The notes beneath the pieces are model-generated. The model did no database searches. It was not told the DNA's origin and saw only the letters and a list, made by a program, of their open reading frames with translations. Of a DNA stretch of 64,000 nt, positions 33,660 through 42,782 are shown in pieces. The number at the start of each line of letters is the position of its first letter. Positions within the stretch are counted from its first letter, which is position 1. The stretch comes from Pseudomonas mosselii (GTDB lineage Bacteria > Pseudomonadota > Gammaproteobacteria > Pseudomonadales > Pseudomonadaceae): the NCBI RefSeq assembly GCF_019823065.1, contig NZ_CP081966.1, positions 4,991,501 through 5,055,500 on the forward strand, written 5' to 3'. The translations under genes and the position numbers were made by a program.

Positions 33660-34411
33660 CGCTCCACCAGCGCAAAGATGATCGCCGCGGTTTCGGCATC
33701 CAGTACACCGTCAAAGTTGCCTGGCCGGAAATGCAGCTGGAACGCCCTGAGCACTGCACGCACCTGGGCCGGATCGGGGCTGGTCGGGAAGCTGTAGCCG
33801 TAGGTACGCAGCTTGGCGAGGACGACCTTGACCTGCGGCAGGCAGCCCGCGAAGCGCTGCTGGTAGTACGCCTTGCGCGCCTCGTCATACCAGGCACCGA
33901 TACCGGCCTGGTGCAGCGCCTGCCAGGGAAAAGCGGCACCCGGGTCGCTCTTGCGGCCAATGGCGATGTCGCTGTGGCCGACCACCTGGGTCGGCGTGAT
34001 GTCCGGATAGCGCTGCAGGATCGCCTGGCCCAGCTGGATCAAGGCCTCCACCTGTTGGGGGTGATAGGGCGGGAACACGAACTGGCCGTTGCTCACCGAC
34101 GCCTGGCTGACGATCTCGATGCCGATCGACGTATCGTTCAGGTTGCTGCGTCCGGCCCAGCCGCTGACACCCGCGTGCCAGGCGCGCTCGTTCTCGTCGA
34201 CGAGGTTGAAGGTGCGCATCGCGTCGAAACCTGCACTGGTGAAGCTCGGATCGGATGGGTCGGGCACCAGGTAATGGGCGCTGACCTGGGGACCGTTGAC
34301 CAGCGCATTGATCGAGCCGTTGAAATTGACGGCTGTGTAATGCAGCACCAGGAATCGCACCCGTCGGTTGAACGCCTTGGAGCGGTAGGTGTAGGCGTCT
34401 ATGGGATACAT
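33647..34411 (-). CDS. N-acetylmuramoyl-L-alanine amidase (AmpD/AmiD type)
   Basis: A 254-residue zinc amidase that cuts the peptide stem from muropeptides. The amidase_2 domain shows FLVLHYTAVNFNGSINAL (first zinc His), WHAGVSGWAGRSNLNDTSIG and QVVGHSDIAIGRKSDPGAAF (zinc His and catalytic part). A C-terminal peptidoglycan-binding-like domain follows (VLRAFQLHFRPGNFDGVLDA). I start at the ATG at 34411, seven bases after AGGAG. No signal peptide is visible, so it may be cytoplasmic and act in cell-wall recycling. It diverges from xseA. Confidence 0.88.
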   Translation of the reverse strand: MYPIDAYTYRSKAFNRRVRFLVLHYTAVNFNGSINALVNGPQVSAHYLVPDPSDPSFTSAGFDAMRTFNLVDENERAWHAGVSGWAGRSNLNDTSIGIEIVSQASVSNGQFVFPPYHPQQVEALIQLGQAILQRYPDITPTQVVGHSDIAIGRKSDPGAAFPWQALHQAGIGAWYDEARKAYYQQRFAGCLPQVKVVLAKLRTYGYSFPTSPDPAQVRAVLRAFQLHFRPGNFDGVLDAETAAIIFALVERYMP

Positions 34412-34549
34412 GGCGAATCTCCTCATGGAATCAGGCGCCCAGCGTGCATCGCCGGATATCGGGGCCGACAGCCGGAAATGCTCCCAAGGTGGGGCGTGCC
34501 AGCAGCCGGCACAGTGCATCCGCGCGACGGCTCCTTTATGATGCCCGGC

Positions 34550-35929
34550 ATGATCAGAGACCCTTTCGAACGACTCGGCCTGGACCGCGAGGTCCTCACC
34601 GTCAGCCAGCTCAACGGCCGCGCCCGCGTGCTGCTCGAGGACGTATTCCGCAGTGTCTGGGTGGAAGGCGAGATTTCCAACCTCGCCCGCCCGGCCTCCG
34701 GCCACATGTACTTCACCCTCAAGGACAGCGGCGCGCAGATCCGCTGCGCGCTGTTCCGGCAAAACGCCGCTCGCGTGCGCCAGGCCCTGCGCGATGGCCT
34801 GGCGGTCAAGGTGCGCGGCAAGGTTTCGCTGTTCGAGGGCCGCGGCGACTACCAGCTGATCCTCGACACCGTCGAACCGGCCGGTGACGGCGCCCTGCGC
34901 CTGGCCTTCGAGGCGCTGAAGGAAAAGCTCGGCGCCGAGGGGCTGTTCAGCACCGAACGCAAGCAGCCGCTGCCGGCCCATCCGCGGCGCATCGGCATCG
35001 TCACCTCGCCCACCGGCGCGGTGATCCGCGACATCATCAGCGTGTTCCGCCGCCGTGCGCCGCAGGTCGAGCTCAACCTGATCCCTACCGCCGTGCAAGG
35101 CCGCGAGGCCATCACGCAGATCGTCCGCGCCCTGCAGATGGCCGACCGGCAGGGCTTCGACGCGCTGATCCTGGCCCGTGGCGGCGGCTCGCTGGAAGAC
35201 CTCTGGTGCTTCAACGAAGAGGCCGTGGCCCGTGCCGTGGCCGCCTGCGTGACGCCGATCGTCAGCGCCGTGGGCCATGAGACCGACGTGTCGATCAGCG
35301 ACTTCGTCGCCGACGTGCGCGCCCCCACGCCATCAGCCGCCGCCGAGCTGCTCGCCCCCGACAGCAGCGGCCTGCAGCAGCGCCTGGACAGCCTGCAGCG
35401 ACGCCTGTTGCTGCGCATGCAGAGCCGTCTGGCCCATGACCGCCTGCGCGTCGAGGGCCTGACCCGACGCCTGCGCCACCCGGGCGAGCGCCTGCGCCAG
35501 CAGGCCCAACGCCTGGACGACCTGGACATGCGCCTGCGCCGCGCCTTCGCGCTGAACCTGCGCCAACGCCACGAACGTCTCGGCCGCCTCGACATGCGCC
35601 TGGCCGCACAACACCCGGGACGCAACCTGAAACTGCTCAAGCAGCGCCTGGACAGCCTGGCCGAGCGCCTGCCACGGGCCATGCGCGAGGTGATCAAGGA
35701 CCGCCGCCAGCGCTTCCAGGCGCAGTTGCAGACGCTGCAGGTGGTCAGCCCATTGGCCACCCTCGCCCGCGGCTACAGCATCCTTCTCGACGAGCGCGGC
35801 CAGGCCATCCGCAACGCCGCGCAGACCCACAACGGCCAGCGCCTGACTGCCCGCCTCAACGAAGGCGAGCTCAAGGTGCGGGTCGAGGACAACCACCAGA
35901 CTCCGGTCACCCTCTCGCTACTGGACTGA
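34550..35929 (+). CDS. xseA: Exodeoxyribonuclease VII large subunit
   Basis: A 459-residue catalytic subunit of the single-strand exonuclease ExoVII. The N-terminal OB-fold includes VWVEGEISNLARPASGHMYF and LKDSGAQIRCALFRQNAARV. The catalytic domain contains IGIVTSPTGAVIRDIISVFR, LILARGGGSLEDLWCFNEEA and IVSAVGHETDVSISDFVADV. A long arginine-rich coiled coil fills the C-terminal part. I start at MIRDPFERLGLDREV (ATG 34550); earlier in-frame ATGs at 34538 and 34541 are possible. It is followed after 3 bp by the M23 peptidase gene. Confidence 0.95.
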   Translation: MIRDPFERLGLDREVLTVSQLNGRARVLLEDVFRSVWVEGEISNLARPASGHMYFTLKDSGAQIRCALFRQNAARVRQALRDGLAVKVRGKVSLFEGRGDYQLILDTVEPAGDGALRLAFEALKEKLGAEGLFSTERKQPLPAHPRRIGIVTSPTGAVIRDIISVFRRRAPQVELNLIPTAVQGREAITQIVRALQMADRQGFDALILARGGGSLEDLWCFNEEAVARAVAACVTPIVSAVGHETDVSISDFVADVRAPTPSAAAELLAPDSSGLQQRLDSLQRRLLLRMQSRLAHDRLRVEGLTRRLRHPGERLRQQAQRLDDLDMRLRRAFALNLRQRHERLGRLDMRLAAQHPGRNLKLLKQRLDSLAERLPRAMREVIKDRRQRFQAQLQTLQVVSPLATLARGYSILLDERGQAIRNAAQTHNGQRLTARLNEGELKVRVEDNHQTPVTLSLLD

Positions 35930-35932
35930 CAC

Positions 35933-36760
35933 ATGCCCCGCCTGTTCGCGCCCCTGCTCGCCCTTGCCCTGCTGCTGCCGCTCACCGCGGCCCAGGCCAG
36001 CTACATCACCCGCACCCTCGACAAGCCGGTGCCCGGCGGCGTGGCCGTGGTCAACCTGGGGCCGGCCGCCAGCGCGCCGAGCGCCCGCTTCGACGGCAAG
36101 CCGGTGCTGGTGGTGAAGGAGCAGGACAACTGGCTGGCCATCGTCGGCATCCCGCTCACCCAGAAACCCGGTAGCGCCGTGCTCACCCAGGGGGGGCGCG
36201 ACATCCGCTTCAGCGTGGGCAGCAAGAAATACCCCGAACAGCACATCACCCTGAAGAACAAGCGCCAGGTCAACCCCGAGCCCGAGGACCTCAAGCGCAT
36301 CGACCGCGAGCTGGCCGAACAGGTCAAGGCCTACCGCAGCTTCAGCCCGGCCCTGCCGAGCAACCTGATTCTCGACAAGCCCGTCAACGGCCCGCTGTCG
36401 AGCAAGTTCGGCGTGCGCCGCTTCTTCAACGGCGAGGAGCGCAACCCTCATGCGGGCCTTGACTTCGCCGTGCCGGCCGGCACGCCGATCAAGACCCCGG
36501 CCAATGGCAAGGTGATCCTGGTGGGCGACTACTTCTTCAATGGCCGCACGGTGTTCGTCGACCATGGCCAGGGCTTCATCAGCATGTTCTGCCATATGTC
36601 GAAGATCGACGTGAAGCCAGGGCAGGTGCTACGCCGTGGCGAGGTGGTGGGCCGCGTGGGTTCGACTGGCCGGGCCACCGGGCCGCACATGCACTGGAAC
36701 GTCAGCCTCAACGATGCGCGGGTCGATCCGGCGATTTTCATCGGCGCGTTCCAGCCCTGA
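35933..36760 (+). CDS. Periplasmic M23 (LytM-type) metallopeptidase
   Basis: A 275-residue protein with a signal peptide (LFAPLLALALLLPLTAAQAS). The N-terminal part is a beta-rich domain (about 20-140). The C-terminal M23 peptidase domain has the zinc motifs NPHAGLDFAVPAGTPI (HxxxD) and GRATGPHMHWNVSLN (HxH), so it should be an active peptidoglycan endopeptidase. It lies 3 bp behind xseA and a degenerate REP pair follows it. Confidence 0.9.
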   Translation: MPRLFAPLLALALLLPLTAAQASYITRTLDKPVPGGVAVVNLGPAASAPSARFDGKPVLVVKEQDNWLAIVGIPLTQKPGSAVLTQGGRDIRFSVGSKKYPEQHITLKNKRQVNPEPEDLKRIDRELAEQVKAYRSFSPALPSNLILDKPVNGPLSSKFGVRRFFNGEERNPHAGLDFAVPAGTPIKTPANGKVILVGDYFFNGRTVFVDHGQGFISMFCHMSKIDVKPGQVLRRGEVVGRVGSTGRATGPHMHWNVSLNDARVDPAIFIGAFQP

Positions 36761-36767
36761 AAGCGCA

Positions 36768-36834
36768 ATCGCGGGGCCAGCCCGCTCCCACGCAGCCGAC
36801 GGTGGCATCGTGGGATCGGGCAGGCCCCGCGATT
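36768..36834. repeat. Degenerate REP pair
   Basis: AATCGCGGGGCCAGCCCGCT on the left and the imperfect complement GGGATCGGGCAGGCCCCGCGATT on the right, with an irregular loop. Confidence 0.75.
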
Positions 36835-36981
36835 TGCGCAACAAAAAAACATCACGCAATAAAATATCAACAAGACCAATTAAGCGGCCAGAAAAACTCA
36901 TAAGATTCGTTTTTTTAAGCATTCCTCTCAATTTTTCCGCAATGCTTGCCATCCCCCAACCCACTGGTTAGGGTTGAGCCT

Positions 36982-37053
36982 ATGAACATCTTCAGCACCC
37001 TGCTCCGACAACACCGCAGCCTCTGCCTGGTCAGCGCCCGACTACCAGGGTGA
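36982..37053 (+). CDS. Possible leucine-rich leader peptide upstream of leuA
   Basis: A 23-codon frame ([23 protein letters not shown]) ends 77 bp before the leuA start. Five of its 23 codons are leucine, including CTC and CTA besides CTG. It could be an attenuation leader, but I find no clear terminator hairpin plus U-tract behind it and the ribosome site is weak. Confidence 0.3.
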   Translation: MNIFSTLLRQHRSLCLVSARLPG

Positions 37054-37130
37054 ATCGCGTCGCCTCGCCTTTTTCTCTCGTTTTCGTTTGGCAGGCCCGA
37101 TCACGGCCGCACATAAAAAGGATTGCTTCC

Positions 37131-38804
37131 ATGACCATGCTCAAAGACCCTTCGAAGAAATACCGCGCGTTCCCGACCATCGACCTGCCCGACCGTACCT
37201 GGCCGTCGAAGACCATCACCCAGGCACCGATCTGGTGCAGTTCCGACCTGCGTGATGGCAACCAGTCGCTGATCGAGCCGATGGACTCGGAGAAGAAGCT
37301 GCGGTTCTGGAAGACCCTGGTGCAGGTGGGCGTGAAGGAAATCGAAGCCTCGTTCCCGTCGGCCTCGCAGACCGACTTCGACTTCGTGCGCACTCTGATC
37401 GAAGACGGCCACATCCCGGACGACACCACCATCCAGGTGCTGACCCAGGCCCGTGAAGACCTGATCGCCCGTACCTTCGAATCCCTGCGCGGGGCCAAGA
37501 AGGCCATCGTCCACCTGTACAATGCCACCTGCCCGTCGTTCCGCCGCATCGTCTTCAACCAGGACAAGCAGGGCGTGAAGGACATCGCGGTCAACGCCGC
37601 CAAGCTGTTCGTCAAGTACGCCGCCCAGCAGCCGAACACCCAGTGGACCTTCCAGTACTCGCCTGAAACCTTCAGCGCCACCGAACTGGAGTTCGCCAAG
37701 GAAGTGTGCGACGCGGTGATCGAAGTGTGGAACCCGACTCCTGAGCACAAGATCATCCTCAACCTGCCGGCCACCGTCGAAGTCGCCACGCCGAACGTCT
37801 ACGCCGACCAGATCGAATGGTTCTGCCGCAACATCAACCGTCGCGACAGCGTGATCATCAGCCTGCACACCCACAACGACCGTGGCACCGGCATCGCCGC
37901 CACCGAGCTGGGCCTGATGGCCGGCGCCGACCGTGCCGAAGGCTGCCTGTTCGGCAACGGCGAGCGCACCGGCAACGTCGACCTGGTCACCCTCGCCCTG
38001 AACCTCTACACCCAGGGCATCGACCCGCAGCTGGACTTCTCCGACATCGACGGCGTGCGCAAGGTCGTCGAGGAGTGCAACCAGCTGCCGGTGCACCCGC
38101 GTCACCCGTACGTCGGCGACCTGGTCCACACCGCCTTCTCCGGCTCGCACCAGGACGCCATCCGCAAGGGCTTCGCCAAGCAGCAGGACGGCGAACTGTG
38201 GGAGGTGCCGTACCTGCCGATCGACCCGGCCGACATCGGCCGCAGCTACGAGGCGGTGATTCGCGTCAACAGCCAGTCGGGCAAGGGTGGCATCACCTAC
38301 CTGCTCGAGCAGGAGTACGGCATCAGCCTGCCGCGCCGCATGCAGATCGAGTTCAGCCAGGTGGTACAGGGCGAGACCGACCGTCTCGGCCTGGAAATGA
38401 CCGCCGAGCAGATCTACAAGCTGCTGCAGAAGGAGTACCTCCAGGCCAACGCACCGTATGCGCTGGTCAGCCACCGCCTGCAGGAAGAGAACGGCAGCAG
38501 CCACGTGCAGGTGGAAGTCTCCGGTGAAGGCGAGACCACCCTGCACTGGCACGGCAAGGGCAACGGCGCCTTGGAAGCGCTGGTCGCCGGCCTGCCGGTC
38601 AACGTGGAGATCATGGACTACAACGAGCACGCCATCGGTGCCGGCACCAACGCCAAGGCGGCGGCGTACATCGAACTGCGTGTGGCCGGTGGGCGTCCGG
38701 TGCATGGCGTGGGCATCGACGAGAACATCACCACCGCCAGCTTCAAGGCGCTGTTCAGCGCGCTGAACCGGTCGCTGAGCCAGCAACAGGCCAAAGCGGC
38801 TTGA
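37131..38804 (+). CDS. leuA: 2-isopropylmalate synthase
   Basis: A 557-residue enzyme condensing 2-ketoisovalerate and acetyl-CoA, the first step of leucine synthesis. It begins [20 protein letters not shown]. Motifs of the large (LeuA2-type) form: [40 protein letters not shown] and [20 protein letters not shown]. The C-terminal allosteric domain (about 430-557) is complete. I start at the ATG at 37131, nine bases after AAGGA. A terminator follows. Confidence 0.96.
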   Translation: MTMLKDPSKKYRAFPTIDLPDRTWPSKTITQAPIWCSSDLRDGNQSLIEPMDSEKKLRFWKTLVQVGVKEIEASFPSASQTDFDFVRTLIEDGHIPDDTTIQVLTQAREDLIARTFESLRGAKKAIVHLYNATCPSFRRIVFNQDKQGVKDIAVNAAKLFVKYAAQQPNTQWTFQYSPETFSATELEFAKEVCDAVIEVWNPTPEHKIILNLPATVEVATPNVYADQIEWFCRNINRRDSVIISLHTHNDRGTGIAATELGLMAGADRAEGCLFGNGERTGNVDLVTLALNLYTQGIDPQLDFSDIDGVRKVVEECNQLPVHPRHPYVGDLVHTAFSGSHQDAIRKGFAKQQDGELWEVPYLPIDPADIGRSYEAVIRVNSQSGKGGITYLLEQEYGISLPRRMQIEFSQVVQGETDRLGLEMTAEQIYKLLQKEYLQANAPYALVSHRLQEENGSSHVQVEVSGEGETTLHWHGKGNGALEALVAGLPVNVEIMDYNEHAIGAGTNAKAAAYIELRVAGGRPVHGVGIDENITTASFKALFSALNRSLSQQQAKAA

Positions 38805-38823
38805 TGCGCTGATCGTCCAGAAG

Positions 38824-38848
38824 AGCCCGCAGAGATGCGGGCTTTTTT
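38824..38848 (+). terminator. leuA terminator
   Basis: The stem is AGCCCGCA-GAGA-TGCGGGCT followed by TTTTT, 20 bases after the leuA stop. It insulates leuA from the accessory block. Confidence 0.88.
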
Positions 38849-38912
38849 GTGCGCGCACGATGAGATTAACAGGCTGCAGAAAGCAGGCCATTATTTAGCC
38901 TTCATTCATGGG

Positions 38913-38918
38913 TATACT
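38913..38918 (+). promoter_or_regulatory. Candidate -10 element of the accessory block
   Basis: TATACT lies 35 bp upstream of the 18-codon leader frame, in an AT-rich stretch (CATTATTTAGCC just before). A -35 hexamer at the right spacing is poor, so the promoter call is tentative. Confidence 0.35.
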
Positions 38919-38952
38919 GCGCGAGCCCTCCCCCACTCATGCAAGGAGCACC

Positions 38953-39009
38953 ATGAGCTATTGCCTGGCGCACGCACCGCGGCACCGCCCGCTGGAATGC
39001 AATCGATGA
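38953..39009 (+). CDS. 18-codon leader frame coupled to accessory gene A
   Basis: A short frame (MSYCLAHAPRHRPLECNR) with a strong ribosome site (AAGGAG, five bases before the ATG). Its TGA overlaps the start of gene A (ATGA at 39006-39009). Gene A itself has no good ribosome site, so translation of A probably depends on ribosomes finishing this frame. Whether the peptide has a role of its own is unknown. Confidence 0.45.
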   Translation: MSYCLAHAPRHRPLECNR

Positions 39010-40238
39010 GCATCCCATTGAGTGAACGGATCGGCGCCATGGGGCTGGTTGACCAACTGCGTCATCGCGAAATGGCCATCCAGGAGCACCTTGACTTGCC
39101 TCGGCGCCGGGCCGAAGTGGCCGAAGGCATTCGCACTTACTACCAGAGCCATGGCATCGCCTTCGACGAAGCAACGGTCGAGGAAGGCGTACGTCAATTC
39201 TTCGCACGACGCCTTGAATTCCAAGCCCCTGCACTGGGCTTCACACAACGTCTGCTGACTCGTCTGGCCATGGCCTACCGACCGCTGCTAAAAGGCGTGG
39301 CCTACAGCGTGCTGCTGATCGCCTTGGGCCTGGGCACACTGTTTCTGGTGGAGAGTGGACTAAACATCCGGGCGGGCCTGAGTGCCGACCAATTGGCCAT
39401 TGATGTCCAGCTGTTGCAGATGGATTTAGCTGCGCAGCGCCAGCGTTTGGAGCAATCCAAGGCGCGTCAGTCACGCCAACCGGTTCCAGTGGTGGCGGAT
39501 CTGCTCATCAAGGTCGAGCGTCTGCTGCCCAGCCCCAGCCAATCATTAAATGTCGTACGACCCGATCCGATCACCCGCGACAACCGCGCGCCCTTCAATG
39601 CTCGAATCGAACAAGCGTACTTCGTGTTGGCCGGCGCGCAAAACAACCTGGCAAAGGCCAGAAAACGACTCAACCGCGTGGAGCACGTCTACATCAGCCT
39701 CGACCGGCAGCAGCAATTGCAGGATCGCCTGAATGCCGTGCCGCTGCCCAAGGCCGATCATGAGCAACTGGCTGACTGGCTCAACCGTGCCGGTGAAGAT
39801 ATCGCCAAGCTGCAACTGGAAAAGGCCGACTCCACCCTCGACGCAGTGAAAGACTACCTGATTTACGCCGCAGAACCCCTGACCATCGAGCTGATCGATC
39901 GCCCCGGCATCAAGTCGGGTGTGGAGCGCTGTTACGAAAACGCCGGCTGCAGTCCGAACAGCACCCGAGGCAAAAGCTGGTATCTGATCGTCGAACCCTT
40001 CGACGCTGCCGGTAAGCAGACGTGGGCGCCGGTGACCAGCGTGGAGACCGGCAAGACCCGTTGGGCCAATCGTTTCGGTGTCCGCGTCAGTTACGACGAG
40101 TATCTGCGGGTCCGGCAGGACAAGCTCGAAGATGGCCATATCAGCCAACGCCTGATCGGCAGAAAACCGGTGAACAGCCTGAGCATACACTTCAGCCAGA
40201 GCACCTACGCTACCCCCGACATGATTCTGGAATGGTAA
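39006..40238 (+). CDS. Accessory gene A: anchor module, membrane helix, coiled coil and Cys-containing C-terminal domain
   Basis: A 410-residue protein I cannot assign a function; it may belong to a catalogued domain of unknown function (possibly DUF6384). Residues 1-75 form a module shared with genes D and E: LSERIGAMGLVDQLR, then QEHLDLPRRR, YYQSHGI and FFARRLEFQAP. One membrane helix spans about 97-116 (GVAYSVLLIALGLGTLFLVE). A helical, Gln/Arg-rich region (about 125-310) follows. The C-terminal domain (about 320-410) shares GVERCYENAGC and GKSWYLIVEP with gene D. The C-terminal part is probably periplasmic. The start at 39006 overlaps the leader stop; an in-frame ATG at 38997 is the alternative. 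Confidence 0.75.
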   Translation: MSIPLSERIGAMGLVDQLRHREMAIQEHLDLPRRRAEVAEGIRTYYQSHGIAFDEATVEEGVRQFFARRLEFQAPALGFTQRLLTRLAMAYRPLLKGVAYSVLLIALGLGTLFLVESGLNIRAGLSADQLAIDVQLLQMDLAAQRQRLEQSKARQSRQPVPVVADLLIKVERLLPSPSQSLNVVRPDPITRDNRAPFNARIEQAYFVLAGAQNNLAKARKRLNRVEHVYISLDRQQQLQDRLNAVPLPKADHEQLADWLNRAGEDIAKLQLEKADSTLDAVKDYLIYAAEPLTIELIDRPGIKSGVERCYENAGCSPNSTRGKSWYLIVEPFDAAGKQTWAPVTSVETGKTRWANRFGVRVSYDEYLRVRQDKLEDGHISQRLIGRKPVNSLSIHFSQSTYATPDMILEW

Positions 40239-40242
40239 TGCC

Positions 40243-41595
40243 ATGACACCGATCGCCCTTGTCAATGCGCTCGAACACAACTCGCGCCAAGCCGAACAGA
40301 CCAGACGTGACGCTGAGCAAGCGCTGTATACCCAGCTTGACCAAGAAGCCCGACTGGAAGATCAGATCACCTCGAAGCTGGGCCAGATTGCCGCCCTGCA
40401 GCTGAATATCGCCCCCGATCAAGACCTGCATACGCGGCTGTTGTTCGAGCAGCGCGAGTACGCCCGAGCGAACCTTATCCAGGCGCTCGAACGAGTCGAG
40501 CATTTGATAGCCGCCCAACTGGATAAACGTCAGCAAGTGCGCAGTGATCTCGGCCAACTCGATGCCCAGGCCCAGCGTCTGCTCGACGAGGATCCTGCTT
40601 TCGCCCAATTGCTGGGACAACTGAATGCGGCCCGGCAAGCCGAACAGCAGTCCGATGCGGGTTACGAGGAAATCCGCAACGAGTGCGCCAACAAACTGGA
40701 GGGTTACAAGAGCAACCCGCTCTACCGTTTCCTCAAGGCCTGTAGCTATGGGACCGAACAATACCGGCCTTACCCCTTCCAGCGCGTACTGGACAACTAC
40801 CTGGCGCGCAAGGTCGACTTTCACGTCAACTACGCCAACGAACAGACCTTGCTGGCCATGTACACGCGCAACGAGACCCAGCGCCAGACCCTCGCCCAGG
40901 CGCGGCAGCAATTGCAGGCGCAACACCAGCAGCATCTGGAAAAAGCCCGAGAAGCAGCTGGCATGCGGGCCCTGCAGGTCGAGGAACAAGAGCTGGAAGT
41001 GTTGTTGAGCGAGGCCAAGGCCGACGCCAGCTCACTGCATGCTCAACTGGCCGACTTCAATCAGCAACGCGATCCCCATCTGTTGCAGATTCGCCAGAGC
41101 ATCACCGACAGGCTCAGGGCACGCCCCTTGGCCGAGCTGATCATCGAGGCAGCCAAAACACCTAGCCCGGACGACGATGTCCTGGTAGGCGACCTGCAGT
41201 TGCTACACGCGCGGCTACGGGAGATTCAGCAACCGCTGAGGAGCCTGCGCGACCAGAGTGACAACCAGCGCCAACGCTATGACCGGGCCAAGACCCTGGA
41301 GTACGCGCTGCGCGATGCCCATTACCGCGATCAAAGCCATGTGTACCAGCTGCAGCAGCCCATCGAACAAATACTCGACGACTACATGCGCGGCCAGCTG
41401 GAACAGTCCGACGTGCAGCGCTTGCTCGATGAAGGTCGGCAGTTCGTGTCGCCACAGCTTCCAGTTGACGACCGGAGCAACTCGACCAGCTCCCATGGCA
41501 GCAGCTTCTCCACGTCAGGCAGTTTCGGTGGAAGCGGTTTCAGCACCTCCAGCAGTTCCGGCGGTGGTGGTTTCCGTACAACCAACAGTTTCTGA
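40243..41595 (+). CDS. Accessory gene B: coiled-coil protein with Ser/Gly-rich tail
   Basis: A 450-residue protein of unknown function, 4 bp after gene A. It has no signal peptide or membrane helix. Residues about 10-400 are mostly coiled coil (QAEQTRRDAEQALYTQL, ARQQLQAQHQQHLEKA). A conserved core is shared with gene E: YEEIRNEC, YLARKVDFHVNYANEQ and LSEAKAD with FNQQRDPHL. The last 40 residues are a low-complexity tail of Ser, Gly, Thr and Phe (SFSTSGSFGGSGFSTSSSS, ending TTNSF), absent from E. The layout suggests a scaffold-like partner of the membrane proteins A and E. Confidence 0.72.
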   Translation: MTPIALVNALEHNSRQAEQTRRDAEQALYTQLDQEARLEDQITSKLGQIAALQLNIAPDQDLHTRLLFEQREYARANLIQALERVEHLIAAQLDKRQQVRSDLGQLDAQAQRLLDEDPAFAQLLGQLNAARQAEQQSDAGYEEIRNECANKLEGYKSNPLYRFLKACSYGTEQYRPYPFQRVLDNYLARKVDFHVNYANEQTLLAMYTRNETQRQTLAQARQQLQAQHQQHLEKAREAAGMRALQVEEQELEVLLSEAKADASSLHAQLADFNQQRDPHLLQIRQSITDRLRARPLAELIIEAAKTPSPDDDVLVGDLQLLHARLREIQQPLRSLRDQSDNQRQRYDRAKTLEYALRDAHYRDQSHVYQLQQPIEQILDDYMRGQLEQSDVQRLLDEGRQFVSPQLPVDDRSNSTSSHGSSFSTSGSFGGSGFSTSSSSGGGGFRTTNSF

Positions 41596-41639
41596 ATCGC
41601 GCAACTCAATTGCAAATATCCACTCAGGCAAGGATCACC

Positions 41640-42782
41640 ATGAGCCTATACCTCGAACGCGCCCTCGACGGCCTGCGCAAAATCGGCATCGCCTTCGGTC
41701 AGGCGCCCCAGCCAGCACCAGTACTGACCCTGCTGGACAAGGTCGCGCACTACGACAACCAGCGTGTCACCGGCATCGCCGCAGTACTGCAGCAGGCGTC
41801 ACTTTTCAACCAGACCGTACGCGAGCAGATCGCCGGGATGGATATCTCTCACCGCTACATGGATATCACCGACAGCTTCACGTCAATTCGTGAAGATGCG
41901 GCTGCCATGGCCACATGGATGGACGATGGTCGCCTGGATACCCTCGAACGCCTCAAGCTGGCCTGGATGCGCATGCTGCGAGGCTCGATCCCGAGCCGAT
42001 TCGAGGACATTCGCAAGCACTACCTCGACGTGTGCGCGGCCGCCAGCGACCAGATCACTCGCGAAAGCCTGATCCTGGAAGCGTACATGGACTTCCGCCT
42101 GGCCATGAAGACTGCCGAGGTTGATGCCCAGCAAGTGCTGGCCATCGCCGGGCAGTCCCTGCAGGAGTGCAGCAGTGCCCTGGACTCCGCCAACGCTACC
42201 GTGGCGGCGGCCGCAAGCGAAGAGCCAGCCCGCATCGCGGCACTTGAGCTGGTGCGTGACGAAGCGGTGCGAGCCCTGCAGAACGAAGACAAAAGCTACC
42301 AGATCGTCAAGGATATCGCTGACGACCTACGGGTCGGCTACAACACCGCCGAGATGGTTTTTGCCCGCATCAGCCAGGTGCATGTGGTCAAGGAGCGTCA
42401 GTACCAGCGAATGGTGTCGTTCTTCGCCACTAACGAAATCGTGCTCACCAGCCTTGCGGTTTCGTTCACCGCCAACCAGGGCATGGCCGAGGCCACCCAT
42501 ACCCTCAACGCCACCACCTCCGGTATCAACAAGGGCCTGGAAGCCCTGGGCGAGCTGGGCAACCAGCAACTGGGGGCGGCGATGAAAGCCAGCTATGGCT
42601 CGACTCTGCGCGTCGAATCGGTGCGCGCCCTGGCCCAGGCCACCCTGGATTTCCAGAATGACATGAAAGGCCTCACCGAAACCTACCGTGCCGAGTCGAG
42701 TAAGGCCGCGCTGGAAATTTCCACCGCAGTCGAAGACGCCAAGCGCGCCTTCGCCTCCTTGCTGAGCAAAGCCGCGCAATGA
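41640..42782 (+). CDS. Accessory gene C: all-helical protein of unknown function
   Basis: A 380-residue protein starting MSLYLERALDGLRKIGIAFG, with a clear ribosome site (AAGGATCACC before the ATG). It has no signal peptide, membrane helix or cysteine-pair motif. The sequence predicts long helices rich in Ala, Glu and Met; the phrases AVLQQASLFNQTVREQIAGM and MVSFFATNEIVLTSLAVSFT stand out. The pattern loosely recalls TelA/toxic-anion-resistance proteins, but I see no shared motif that would prove it. Its last four bases overlap the start of gene D (ATGA). Unlike A, D and E it lacks the anchor module. Confidence 0.7.
   Translation: MSLYLERALDGLRKIGIAFGQAPQPAPVLTLLDKVAHYDNQRVTGIAAVLQQASLFNQTVREQIAGMDISHRYMDITDSFTSIREDAAAMATWMDDGRLDTLERLKLAWMRMLRGSIPSRFEDIRKHYLDVCAAASDQITRESLILEAYMDFRLAMKTAEVDAQQVLAIAGQSLQECSSALDSANATVAAAASEEPARIAALELVRDEAVRALQNEDKSYQIVKDIADDLRVGYNTAEMVFARISQVHVVKERQYQRMVSFFATNEIVLTSLAVSFTANQGMAEATHTLNATTSGINKGLEALGELGNQQLGAAMKASYGSTLRVESVRALAQATLDFQNDMKGLTETYRAESSKAALEISTAVEDAKRAFASLLSKAAQ

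Noticed and set aside
33398..34549. Upstream extension of the xseA frame by about 380 codons
   Set aside because: It overlaps the LysR and amidase genes; XseA similarity starts at MIRDPFERLG and gives the normal length of 459.
36982..37130. Riboswitch or T-box upstream of leuA
   Set aside because: No T-box or riboswitch core could be made out; only the weak leader-peptide option was kept.
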